In this document: in pieces, positions 1-11,720 of the stretch
How the letters are laid out: each line of letters opens with the position of its first letter
Position numbering within the stretch: the stretch's first letter is position 1
NCBI GenBank assembly: GCA_037013495.1
Contig: CM072811.1
Location: 28,295,659-28,359,658 of the forward strand
Direction: 5' to 3'
Length of the DNA: 64,000 nt
Source of the DNA: Hippophae tibetana
Lineage: Eukaryota > Streptophyta > Magnoliopsida > Rosales > Elaeagnaceae
Notes under the pieces: generated by a model
What the model saw: the letters and a program-made list of their open reading frames with translations, nothing else
What the model was told of the DNA's origin: nothing
Database searches by the model: none
Program-made: the position numbers and the translations under genes

Positions 1-162
1 TTCTTAGCAAAATGTAGTCACAGTTGCAAAGGCAACAGCATGCTTAATACTCTCTTGATGAAAACTTCCTTTAGTCATAGTTATAGCAGAACTAAGGTTG
101 TGTTGTTCTGATTAAAGGACGAAAAGCGTGTTTGCATATTTACTATTTTGCTTGGTCTACAG

Positions 163-937
163 ATTAATGTGCATGTGGAGAAGCATGTATGAATGCCACC
201 AAGTTCAGAAGCACATAGTTCAACAACTCAAATACCTCAACACAATCCCATCTAATGAGCCTACTTCAGAGATTCATAGACAATCAACTCTTCAACTTGA
301 GCTTGAGGCTCAGCAGTGGCACTTATCCTTTTGTAATCTTGTCAAGGCTCAACATGACTACATCCAATCACTCACAGGATGGCTCCGACTTAGTCTCTTT
401 CAGTTTAACAAAAACACACTATCAAGACCTGTTCAAGATTCGAAAATTTACTCACTTTGTGAAGAATGGCAGTTAGTTGTGGATCGTATTCCAGACAAAG
501 TAGCATCCGAAGGAATCAAAAGCTTCCTAACGGTAATTCATGCCATTGTAGCTCAACAAGCTGAGGAACACAAACAAAAGAAGAGATCTACATCTGTATT
601 TAAAGATCTTGAAAAGAAGGTGATGGCGCTTAGATCATTGGAGTGTAAGTATGGTGCATATTCTATGCCTGCAGGCAGTGCACGAAGGAATCCGATCGAA
701 GAAAAGCACGTGAAGGTGGAGATATTGAAAGCAAAAGCAGAGGAGGAGAAAATGAAGCATGAGAAGTTGGTGAGTGTAACAAGGGCTATGACGATAAACA
801 ACTTGCAGATGGGATTGCCGCATGTGTTTGAGGCAATGGTGGGATTTTCGACTGTGTGTATGCATGCATTTGAGTCAGTATACGATTCTACCAAGGCTGC
901 TGATCAAGAGATTGATGTGAAAAGGCTACTACCTTAA
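163..937 (+). CDS. DUF632-family protein, C-terminal exon (partial)
   Basis: This is the last coding exon of a gene whose 5' part lies left of the window. An acceptor AG at 161-162 follows a pyrimidine-rich tract, and the reading frame then runs open to TAA at 935-937, giving about 257 residues. The exon opens with a MWRSMYECHQVQ block. It continues with a helical, charged segment rich in Glu and Lys (around 700-770) and ends near GLPHVFEAMVGFS. This order matches the DUF632 domain of plant DUF630/DUF632 proteins, some of which are called bZIP-like or nitrate regulatory gene2-like. The family is plant-specific and its biochemical role is poorly defined, so I give no function. The first base of the exon completes a codon begun in the previous exon. 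Bases 1-160 look like the end of the preceding intron. An in-frame GTG at 128 is intronic, not a start. The gene converges on RAD17. Confidence 0.88.
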
Positions 938-2543
938 GCAAAATGAGTAGGATTTTGTTTAGCACAATTAGCTTCATGTGTGTAGATTCCCTCCCCCCCT
1001 TCCCCCTCTAGAAGTAGTGAGTTCGACAAGATATGAAATAAGAATTAGAATCTTTAGAACCAATCTGAAGCTATTATGGTCTGATGCAAAAGAATGACAA
1101 AATATGGTAAAGTCGAAAAAGCTTACTTGGGAAGTTTTGGCCTGCTGGTGAAGTTGATTTAGAAGTCTGAAGGAGAATTTGGAATTGCTATAGAGCTTTG
1201 ACTTCTTGATTTTTTTTCAATCTTTTGTTTTGTTCAAGAAAACATTGCATGCCATTGTCCTTGATGCTGTCTATTTGGTTTTGCCTCTGTTCTTGCCGAT
1301 TTGGGTATTTTTTTTTTTAGAAAAATATAAGCATGATCAAATTTGGAACGTAGAGATTGAAAGTAAAATGAACTTAATTACACTTTTTCCTTCCCACAAA
1401 TCACTTAAAGATGCATCTTAAGTCAGTTAAATTTCAGTTTTTTCCTCCAAAAATATTACACTTTCATACTATTTTTGCTAACATAATGTAATTAGTTAAT
1501 CTTACATAAGATAGATTAAATTCAAGAATACTTGTGATTCATCATAAGTAACTTAAACAATACTAGTAAGCTAATTGCAGGTGAAGGGTAACAAAAATCC
1601 AGCTATTTTTAAAAACTATCACCATAGTCCCAAATTTTTTAAATCAACTGAGTCCCATAATTTATAAAAGTCAATTTAATAGATTCATCGCACTTATTAC
1701 CTAATCCATGCAACAAATGTACAAAAGTACCCTTATGCTACAAGTCATGCAACAATATCACATGAATTCTATCAATGCTAATATCTAATTCTAACGGCTG
1801 ACTGAATTGACTAACTTTATTAAATATCTAATATGTCTAACTCAATAATCATAAGACTAACATGTATTTTATTACGTAATAGTAAAACTTGTAGCAACTT
1901 TTTCACTAAAAGAGAATCTTAACTTTTTGAAAGGTTTGGAACTTAAACTGTAATTTTTACAAATTTGGAACGTACAGGAACAAAATTGCAAGTTTCTACC
2001 GTGGAAAAAGTAAAGCCTTGAAAATAACATATAACATAATCAAGTGACTTCAAAATACCCATCATCATGGTTTCAAGCGTTCTCTTATATTGCTTTCTCT
2101 ACTGCAGATCCCAGGCATGTTAAACACATATGTACAGTAACCTTGTACACCATATAATATACAGTATTTTTATCACTGCAACGTTGTTCTAAGGACTCAA
2201 TAATGAACTTTTAGAAAGAAAAAAAATGGAGAAAACATTGAAGACATACACAACGATTACATACTACGTAGTTTCGGGCAAATGCATCCCCATATTATCC
2301 AATCTGCTGAATTCCTCAGATCCATAGATATTCCAAATAAATAGGGAAAAGGAACTTCAATTCTGAATGCTGATAAGCCTTGGCTTTTCTAATCACTGAA
2401 AAGTACCAAACAGTTGGGAAGTTGAAACCAAAGTATGCTTTGGAAAACTAATGTTGGATTGTCAAAATGATTTCTAATGAGACAATGAAAGGCAAATTTA
2501 CTTAGCTATTTTACAGAATAGCATATTCAAGCACTTACCAGTT
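938..2543. other. 3' flank and convergent spacer
   Basis: This stretch probably holds the 3' UTR of the DUF632 gene (to about 1.2-1.4 kb) and the 3' UTR of RAD17 on the other strand (down from 2543). Around 1590-2000 there is AT-rich DNA with recurring phrases (no longer than a few tens of bases) of a type also seen near 22.0, 24.3, 32.6, 47.9 and 54.9 kb, probably pieces of a dispersed repeat. I see no further gene. The open frame at 1206-1421 is low-complexity and not credible. Confidence 0.6.
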
Positions 2544-5500
2544 TTACCAATTCTCTATTTCATCGTCAGAATTTAGATTTTCTTGGTCATCCAAATCCAA
2601 CATATCAGTTACTCGGTCACAAGTTTTAGAGCCTCTCAGTGTCCTACATTCAAGCCATTTGAAAGTAGGAGTGTACTCAGTAGCTATGACCGATATATCC
2701 ATTGATCTAAACCCATCATAAGTATCATATCTCCGTTTGGCTATCTCTTTCTGCAGGAAAAGATGTAAAAGATGTTATATACCCAATGAAAAAGGAATAA
2801 ACATCAGGAGCGAAGCCTTAATGAGAACACGAGTACAAGACTGTAAAACTGATAAGTTGCTAAATCATATATATATATATATTGGAATAGTATTCTTTAA
2901 GGAGCTCTTGATTACTTTATTAGTAATGAAATTACTACCAGACTTTGGAAGAGAAGGGAATAAAAAAGACAGAACAAAAGAAGAAGGGGGGCGGGGGGAG
3001 GGGGAATGAAAGTCACTTGAGTTGCATCAATGTAAAAAGATATTCCATTTATACATGATTCCAAATTTTGTATTTTAAAAAGGATTTTTATATATCTAAA
3101 TGACATTTGCCTTTTTATTATCGAAATCTGACCTATTATTTCTTTTAGGACTCATTTAATAACGTTTTCTGGTGTTTTAAACTAATTTTCTAATTTCTAA
3201 TTCATTTTTTAAAGAAAAAGATGCTCATTTGGTAATGAATTTTGTTTTAGGTTTTCTAAAATATGAACACAAAAAACCCGTTCAATAAAAATGTTTTTCG
3301 TAATCTGTTTTTTTTCCATCTAATACTCATTTTTATTTTTTATATTCTAAATTTTAATTTTTTTATCAAGAACAATGATGGAAAAATGTGGGATTATGAT
3401 CTTTTGCGAAAAATAGGTCTTAGAGTAAGATTTTAAATTTAATCATAAAGTTTTAAATCTGAAAACTGAAAACAAGTTTTGAAAGCTTCTTTTTTAAGTT
3501 CCAAAATTAGACTAAAAAGCGATACTCATTTCCAATTAAAATTAAAACTAACAACAAAACTAATTACCAAAACACTAAATTCAAAACCTTGACTTGGAAA
3601 AGAGAAAACAAAACATGTTACAAAAGTACAAAGCAAGCCCTTATTTTATCCGAATCTTGTTTTCCAAAACACATTACTTGGAAACCAACATGCAATATTC
3701 AAAGGTACTACAGTGAAAATTCTATGAATTTAAAACACACCTTAGTATGTAAGGATGATTGCTCAATCTGCCAGAGCTTAGGCTTCCGAATAGAATGCCA
3801 CCTACATGCTACCACATATCAGCAACTCAAACCAAAGTTGATAGCTTGTGGGGTAGGAATTAGAATGAATTTATCAATTAAAATACCTGGGAGGTGCTGG
3901 ATGCAAATTTCCAAAAAGTACCCCACGAACTGCAACTGAAGCAGCAGCTGATTGTAGAACATTCTCCACCTCATTATGTCTAGCTAGCATCCCGTGGAAA
4001 GTAGAAAACAGCAAGTCAGCATTGCTTAAATAGGAAACCACAATCGAAGCGTCATCTATTGCGTCCTCACTCAAGAAATCAAGAGCTGCAACAAAATTAC
4101 ATGATAAAGAGTTAAACGGGAAGAACTAGGTATTGATATAATAGAATTCAACCAATGACCTGTGGCCACTGCTTTTCTCCTTCAGGCATCAGTTGTGCCA
4201 TGTGTTAATGTCTATGTGAACAACTGAACAATACGCAAGGAGTGAAGAGAAAAAGGTGGGAAAAATCATCTGAAGCAGTTCCTAGGTGAAAGGTTTACCA
4301 TTTTCGTGAAGAAAATCAGCAAGAGGCCTAGCTTGTGCATGAGCCTGACAGAGAATCTTTTCTGGGGTATCCATTTTTAGCGGTAATCGAGACAACCCCT
4401 CCTGCACAGAGAACTCATTTCCATCTGCAAGACAGGATGAACTCACTGTTTCATATTCCAACCTTGCAAATGTAATAGAATTTATTCCAATATACAGAAT
4501 CAGGAACCCATTAATCAAACACGCACGTGCCCGCACACTCACACACTCACACACAGAGAGAGAGCTTAAATATAACAAAATATAAATACAATAAATGTAC
4601 CTAATTCCATAGCAATTTCACTATCTCTTTTGTTATGTAGAAACTTCCCAAGGGCATGAAATAGAGAAAGTGTTTCATCTCTGCCGAACTGTAAAGAAAT
4701 TCCAGCATCCAACATACCAATCAAATCAGGTTTCTCTTCTGAGCATGTAGAAGTACTGGAAGAAAATGCATGCATCTGATTCAGTTTCAGACTAAAATAT
4801 TGCAAAGATGTGATTGCATGTCTTATGTCACCTCCACTTGCTTTAGCTATAAGATCAATATGTTCAGCAGACACATCACACTTTTCTTGTTTGCAAAGTC
4901 TAGAAAGAACCTTCTTAATGGATTTATGAGTAATGAGATTGAAGGCAACCTGAATTTTTTTAAAATAGATCAAAGAACATTCAAAAAATACAATCCTATT
5001 TTTTTTTTTTTTTTGCTTTATGGATATAAATGATAAAATAAATTGTTGAAGAAAGTAACCTTGCAAGCGCCAGCACTTTCAAGAAAGGCATTTAGTTCTT
5101 CCAAATATCGTGTTGTCTGGTCTGTCAAGTCAGCCTCACCAAAATTGGTGACTGATATAACAGTAGGTATCTGAGCTGAACGGACAAGAAAATATAAACA
5201 ATTTTGAAGTCTTCCAAATGAGGATTTATTGTGTGTCAACGGAAGATCATCGATTAAGAGTATGACTGACGATTCTGACCCCTGATCAACAGATGATAGT
5301 ACCATCCCATACTTCCTTATCCTCTCGACAAATTGTTCAAACTCATCCAACTTTGACACATAGTTCAAACCTGGCAGCAGATCAATATATAACAGATAAT
5401 TCTAACATTAGGATGCTTCAAACTTCACCTTGATTACAAATAATTCTACACCGGTTTATAAGAATCAGTGCTCAAATGTTATTAGAATACTCAAGAAAGG

Positions 5501-8500
5501 CATTTTTCTAAAAAGTTCATTTGGGACAATTATAAGCACTATACTCTTGTAAAAATGAAGACAATATTCAAACAAAATGTCTTTGGCTATGAAAGGAGTA
5601 ATGGAACATATAAATTGATCGTGGAAGTATAAACGATCAATTTTATAATACTAAGATTATTTTTATCAGAAAAAACCCAATGCATTTTTAATCAGGCCCA
5701 AGTCCTATGCTCTTGTCCATGTTAACAATCACCATTATTAACTTAAAAGTACCTCTACTCCGGTTATGTAAATGTTCTGACCAACACATTGGTGTGGGAG
5801 TATTCCATTCATAAACATTGGCTCCAAGGTGAGATGCTATTGCATGAATGGTTGCCTCCAAGATTAGATGTAACAAGATAGAAAGTCAGCTCAAGTTTCA
5901 AGTTCTGGTCTATTTCAGTGAGGTAAACAAACGTTGCAACCTTAAAATTTCAACTAAAGAAAATGTTGGAAGTACAGAATTTTAATTAATATCTTCAATG
6001 CAAGAGCATAAAAGAATCACAAACATTGAGTGAAAACAAAACACCATGAGAAATAGTATAAAACCTATGAAACTAACCAACAGCATGGATGCACTCATAA
6101 TGAAGAGAATATAGTATATAGTTCACAAAAAATTATGTGTTGTATTCTCTAAGGCAGAAAGTCAACAATTAGAAAAGACTCTTGTAGTTCATAACCCAAT
6201 TGAACAATGTCCATACAAATCTCTTCCACTGTTTTTGGAATTTGGGGAAGCAGATATGAAGTTTTTTAAGCTAGCTTACAACTGAAAATCATGATACTTA
6301 TGAAGAACCTAAACATGTGTTAATAAACCAAAAGACTTAATGAGAACTGAAACAAGTATGCATGAAAACAACAGTGACGATAACTCAAGTGCAAAAGAGT
6401 TTAAACTAGGCCATAAAACCATTTCTAGTGAAAAAACTAACCAAAATAAACAAGTACGGTCATTAGATTAAAAGCACTAGTGCATAAGTATAGCATGGTC
6501 ACATACTGATTTCCCAACTCCAGCTTGCCCAGTTACAACAAGAACATTACTCCTGAATTCGTCCTGTGAATTTTGAGGGAGAAATGAGCTTCAAATTAAT
6601 GAAATTGAACTACATAAGGTCAATTATATTCATCTGGAGTTAAGTTTACACAATGGTAAGTTGTTAACCTACTCTTGGAATATAAGATACCCGTGAAAGT
6701 TTTACAGCTACAAATGACAAAGTCCTAACATTAAGGAGAATAGATACTTCTGTAGATTTTATTAATTTAGTGATTGCTTGACTATACAAATCAAAGTAAT
6801 TACTTTCAAGTCAAGTTGGCTGTAAGGGTAGTCCTTCTAACATAATATCGAAGATACTAAGGTAAGCCAAATACAATAGACTAGTAATCAACCCCTCTCA
6901 TCAAAGAACAGTAATCTAATGTTCTCCTTCACATTACAAGATATGTTATAAAGTAAGTTGGAGAATACTAGAAGCTCTTGCAATCTCTTTGTAATTGAAA
7001 TAAGGAACTAAGAAATTTTGCAATAAAGCTCAACATCACATATGAATACCTTTGGCGTTCTTAATCTTTCTTCCAGCCATAATTTAACTTCTTCAACCTG
7101 CCATTACAGTAATTGGAAACAGAATTAATTAATAATGGATTATTAAAAATGAAGACAGACCTCTTTATATAGTCAGTTGACTCACCTTCTTTTTGTGAAC
7201 AGCAAGCTCATCAAGGGAACGGGGTTTGTATTTATCAACCCACAGCTCATTGTTGTCATTTCTTCCAGAACCTATTTTTTTATGCATCAATCATCATTAA
7301 GTTCTAAGAGAATCAAACTACCATACAATACAAATGAGAAAAGTGAAGGAGAAAAAGAAATTCGTATTCAATAAACTATCATTAAATTTGAACAAAGTAA
7401 AAGCAGACAATAGATTAGAACTAAGAAGCAACTCATGTGAAAAATTATAACAGTCGGTGCAATAATATTATTTCAGTGGGAGGTACAGCAGTTGGAAATT
7501 TGGAATATGAGCTAGTAATTACAACTACTTTTTAAAGATAAAAAAGTAGTAATTAATATAATTCGACGCGAGGGAGGACATCTTATCTACCCCATAACTA
7601 GGGAGGTGTTAATCACATTGCTTTCTATCTTTACCAAGCATTGAGTACTTGTGTTTTTCAAAAAAATAATCGTACTAATCTTTCAGTTCAGTGGACCAGA
7701 GTATCACATTACTTACTCCAGGAGCAATGAATAATTTCTCCATAACTAGGTGAAGGACGATCATGTATTACTACTTGGTTACAATGAAACACCAGGTTCA
7801 AGTGATGGAGTGAATGGATTCTCAAGCACATAAAAAAGGAAGAAATGCTTAGGAATAATAGTGATAAGAGCGTGTTCAGCCAAAAAGAAAAAGAAGATCA
7901 AGAAGACCAACATAAAAGAGAAAGATTCGACCGCCAGAATCCCAAAATTTTTTGGCATACAAATGAAGTATAATGTCACATCCAGCAATGACAGAAAAAC
8001 AGGCACGCTAAATGCAGAAGTTAAAGCAATAGCATACCAATAGATACCTTGAACCCGCTCAAATCTTCCTCAAAATCTTCACAAAATAATCTGACCTGCA
8101 TTAAATGAAGTGGAATAGTACATCGCACTATGGCATAACTCAAAGAAAAGATCAACCATGAATCCTATTTACCTTCCCGTATATTTGGGATGAACTAAAA
8201 CCAAACTGACAAGTAAATAGAAGCTATGAATCAAGTATCTGAGGACAGATGAATAGAATGAGAAACGTAAATGATTTAGAATATCGAAAAACATTTTTGA
8301 TATGTGATGGTCTGAACAGTTTTTCTATGTTCAATTTACCAAACGAAAATGGATTTCCACGTAAACTCAAAAAATAAAAAATAAAATTACCCATTCGATT
8401 TTGTATTTACTAGATTAATAATATTCATATTCCAATTACCTCGTCCCAATTAATGGATTCTTCCCTTAAACTCAACCTAGAACCCGAAATGCGAGCCTTC

Positions 8501-8643
8501 TTCGACCGTATAGGATTTGTACGGGGAACAGTGGAGCTCAATTTTGACTTCGTACGCCGACGATTCGTACTCAAAGACCGATCACCTTCGTCGTCCGACG
8601 ACAAAACAACGACAGTTTTCTTCTTCCCCATCGCTGTCATCAT
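2544..8643 (-). CDS. RAD17: Cell-cycle checkpoint clamp loader RAD17
   Basis: RAD17 replaces RFC1 in the RFC-like complex that loads the 9-1-1 clamp at damaged DNA, upstream of ATR signalling, in the nucleus. I assembled 12 exons (high to low): 8643-8440, 8095-8038, 7271-7186, 7097-7050, 6563-6507, 5855-5753, 5370-5060, 4949-4601, 4424-4299, 4085-3887, 3801-3741, 2750-2544. All introns are GT..AG and the sum is 1809 nt, or 602 codons plus stop, close to the plant family size. Visible motifs are WVDKYKP (about residues 98-104), Walker A GQAGVGKS (144-151), Walker B ILLIDD (222-227), and an acidic tail ending DDEIENW. The Walker A second residue is Gln rather than the more usual Pro. The start is ambiguous among ATGs at 8643, 8640 and 8631. 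The donor of exon 2 was chosen at 8038 because the GT at 8047 breaks the frame. Confidence 0.95.
4529..4565. repeat. CA/GA microsatellite in RAD17 intron
   Basis: A compound simple repeat of CACA/CTCACA units followed by GAGAGA lies in the RAD17 intron between 4425 and 4600. It is not coding. Confidence 0.85.
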
Positions 8644-8749
8644 TACACAAAAACCCTAATTTGCACGAAGATTTTGAGCTACAAATCCAGAACACAACTT
8701 CACCATGGCTAGCCTCTGGAGATATAGCCGAAAATTCTTTGGAAACCAC

Positions 8750-8965
8750 AAGTTTGGCGGGTTCCAAAAAAGGCGGGGTTTTGTAATGGACTTCGGGAAG
8801 CGTATTAGAGAAGTTGATATTGGTGATGTTACTGTGTGATTTTAATCCTGACCGTCGGATCCTTGAAAAAAAAAACTACTTTTTGAAACTTCAAAACTAT
8901 TGCTCATGGGCTTTTAACTTAGGCCTGGGACATACGAAGTTCACATGTTGCACTGTTGGGCCTGA
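8750..8965 (-). promoter_or_regulatory. RAD17 upstream region with E2F-like and site-II-like motifs
   Basis: Just upstream of the RAD17 start codons lie TTTGGCGGG at 8753-8761, close to the plant E2F consensus TTTSSCGC, and a second AAGGCGGGG at 8770-8778. Further out are TGGGCT at 8907-8912, AGGCCT near 8921 and TTGGGCC at 8956-8962, which resemble site II (TCP-type) elements common in plant S-phase and housekeeping promoters. The motifs are read directly; control by E2F or TCP factors is inferred from known families. No clear TATA box is seen, consistent with such promoters. Confidence 0.5.
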
Positions 8966-9514
8966 GAAAGGGACCATTTGGTCAACCCACTAAACCTGTT
9001 TAATATCCCAATTTTATAAAAACAAATCAGTAAATAAAACCCTCCAGTTTTTTTCTATGATTCAAGTATTCATATATTTTTATTTTTAATTATCTCTATT
9101 TTTTTTACACTATATTGAAACATATGTACATTATATATTTTTAACATGTAAAATCATATATTTTTTACCTCGTACGAAAGATATGTATATAGTCTCGAAG
9201 AGTATTAAAGATAAAATTTTATTTATAAATAAAATTATGATATGCAATTAAACCTAAATAAAAATACACACTTTATAAAAAAAATTGATGTAGCAAATAA
9301 TATAAACAAATCACAATTTATAACTTAAAATTAATTGAGAAATATTTAAGAATCAATAAACCAAAGATTATATATTTTGACGACTTTATATTAATCAAAA
9401 ATTATATATGATATCGTCTAAGTTAAATTTTTTTATACAAAGTGACAAAATAATCATAATTTTCATTGAAAAATTATGATTTAATTTTAACAATATATTT
9501 ATTCAATTTAATAG
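8966..9514. other. AT-rich spacer
   Basis: Very AT-rich DNA without a credible open frame, RNA gene or mobile-element domain that I can recognise. Confidence 0.5.
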
Positions 9515-9945
9515 CTATTCAATTAATCAGAGTTTGGTTTATCAATGAGCTTATTCGTCAGAGTCAAGTTGGATATATATCTAACTGAATTGAATAATTA
9601 TTCAACTAATTAAAGTTTGGTCGACCGGTGATCCTATTCTTCGGAATCGAGTTGGACACATGTCTAATTATATTGGACAGTTACTTAACTGGATGGATTT
9701 TGATCGGATGGTGATCTCACTCATTGAAACTAAATTTAATACATGTCTAACTAAATAAACAGTTGCCTAACAGGTTGGAGTTTGATCAATCGATGACACT
9801 ACCCATTGGAACATAATTATACATATTTTTAATTAAATTGAACAATTATCTAACTCTTCAAATCTTGATTAACGGATAAATATACTCATCGAAGTCAAAT
9901 TGATCATATGACCAACTAATCGAATTTTAATCAGTATATAACCCC
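9515..9945. repeat. Diverged tandem array, unit about 82-83 bp
   Basis: Five units follow one another, the last truncated. The anchor AGTTTGG/TTTTGAT/TTTGATC recurs at about 9531, 9614, 9697, 9779 and 9861, with a shortened copy at about 9922. Spacings are 83, 83, 82, 82 and 61 bp. Each unit also repeats a block like AGTTGGACACATGTCTAACT and a block like AACAGTTACCTAACT. Identity between units is moderate by eye, so the array is old. It has no coding potential. Confidence 0.75.
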
Positions 9946-10611
9946 ATTTGTCAATTAATATGTATTTAGATAACTAATTACATATATTTTCTACATTTAT
10001 TCATGTACTTGGTTAAACAATTGTCTAACTCTATTATATAAAATCTGATATATGTCCCAAAAATAAAGTCACTTGTTTTAGTTAGCCATATATACAACTA
10101 TGTGATCATTAAGGTTATAACGAAAATAGTAATAAAATTGAAAGATGAGGATTCGATCTATAATAAAAATAATGATAAAGGATTATATCAACCTATTTCC
10201 CATAAAATAAGCAAGTCCTTATCTTATGAAATGTAATATGAGTATCATTAATAATCATACATATTAGTTTAATGGATTTGTTTGTATGTTTTTATTATCT
10301 ACTTAGGTTGGTTGGTTTTAGGTTTGGTATTTAACTCGTACTTTTATTAAACAAAATATATATATTTAAATTCATATTATAAAACTAATACACTAACAAT
10401 TACACATTCAACAAAAGATACAATTGTTCAATTTAAAAAATAATTCATAAAAGAATAGTTTTCTCTTTATGAAATATTTATTATTTTATGCATTCTCTAA
10501 TTTATTTTGGTTCATTTTAATACGATAATATCTCATATCATCCTAAAAATCCGCGTTAATCTACACTCTTGGTATCACTTTATTCTTTTATTGACCAACC
10601 AACTTTCACTA
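9946..10611. other. AT-rich spacer before the gag remnant
   Basis: AT-rich DNA. On the minus strand it lies downstream of the gag remnant and may be decayed retroelement, but I recognise no domain here. Confidence 0.4.
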
Positions 10612-11232
10612 TTATGTTTGGATTGACCCGAAAAGTTTATCAATGTTTAGTGTGTTCACATTCTTGTTTTCTTCTATTGATGTAACTTTCATCTTGAAGT
10701 CTGGTGTTAAGGAGCTTAAGAGTTTACGTATTTGTATAGGTTGTGGAATTTTCTCACCAAGGTTAGAGCAAGCATTAGTAATATCACAAAAATGAGCATA
10801 AAATTGACTAAAAGTTTCAATATTGCTCGTTTTAATATAATCAAACTGAGATATTAGCAATCTTAATTTTGTTTGTTTCACTTGGAAGGTTCCTTCATGA
10901 GCAAAAACAAGTGCATTCCATATATTTTTAGTAGTCTCACAGTCGGAGATGCGACGTAATTCATCCATCAACACTGCAATAAATATTAAGCTTAGACCTT
11001 TTTAGTTTATCCCACTAAGGATGCGTTCTTCAATGGTCCAATCTCTTATTAGCTTTATGATTGTTACACCATCTTTTGTTACCGAAGATGGTTCCCAACC
11101 ATCAAGAATAACATCCGAGACTTTTTCATCTTGTTTGAGAAATGCTTGCATGTGAGCCTTCCAGTAAGGGTAATTAAACTCATCAAAGAGTGAAGGCCTA
11201 ATAGATGACCTATCTTCTTTCATTTGGTCCAT
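10612..11232 (-). pseudogene. Ty1-copia type gag remnant (UBN2/DUF4219-like)
   Basis: Two open pieces in succession on the minus strand, 11232-11002 and 10974-10612, read as one gag-like protein broken around 10975-11001. The first has FDEFNYPYWKAHMQAFL, the DUF4219-type start common in plant copia-like gag proteins. The second has TTKNIWNALVFAHEGT and LLSSLTPDFKMKVTSIEE, which match UBN2 gag. No protease, integrase or reverse transcriptase follows before 9946, so this is a truncated relic. A primer-binding site sits about 55 bp upstream of the start. Confidence 0.85.
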
Positions 11233-11285
11233 AAGTAGGAGTGTGTGTCCCTAATGATCAATCTCACTAAGTGTGTTTAGTGTTA

Positions 11286-11297
11286 GCTTTGATACCA
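11286..11297 (-). other. Primer-binding site of the gag relic
   Basis: The minus strand reads TGGTATCAAAGC, one change from the TGGTATCAGAGC complementary to the 3' end of initiator Met tRNA used by many plant copia elements. It lies two bases after a CA dinucleotide that would end the 5' LTR at 11300, the standard arrangement. Confidence 0.75.
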
Positions 11298-11299
11298 AT

Positions 11300-11720
11300 T
11301 GAAAGTTTATAAGATATGAACTTTATTAATCTAGAGGGGAGTGAATAGGTTATTTTTAATTTTTACCAATTTATAACTTAATAACCTAAACAAAGTGGTC
11401 AAACATGCAATCACGTATAAGAATAAAGTACGAAAATAAAATAATAACACATGAATTTTTAGGTGAAAACAACCTAGGTCACAACCATGACCTAAGAGGA
11501 AAATCATCGATCCACTAGACCACCTAACTTTTCACTATGAAAATCAAATGTTCGAGTACAAACTCGGTCTTATGTTGCCCTCACCAAGATACTGCCCCAA
11601 TGTACTTTACTTACGAACCACTACTATATTTTCATAATTTTTAAAATTAGCGTGAGCGGTTTCTAAACCAACATTCCAATAAGCTTTCCGCCAATCAGAT
11701 CGTTCAGAAATCAACTGCAA
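11300..11720 (-). mobile_element. LTR remnant upstream of the gag relic (outer edge unclear)
   Basis: The inner LTR edge is placed at 11300 by the terminal CA (minus strand) next to the primer-binding site. The phrase TCTAGAGGGGAGTGAATAGG near 11330-11350 recalls the conserved part of a common plant LTR or non-autonomous family; a related phrase recurs near 23435. The outer TG edge was not found, and the end coordinate is approximate. Confidence 0.45.

Noticed and set aside
1206..1421. 71-codon plus-strand frame after the DUF632 gene
   Set aside because: T-rich low-complexity 3' flank with no domain and no start context.
8453..8786. Two plus-strand frames opposite RAD17 exon 1
   Set aside because: They are antisense shadows of the RAD17 first exon and leader.
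9515..9945. Possible CRISPR-like array
   Set aside because: Units are 83 bp, diverged along their whole length with no conserved repeat/unique spacer alternation, and the genome is a plant.
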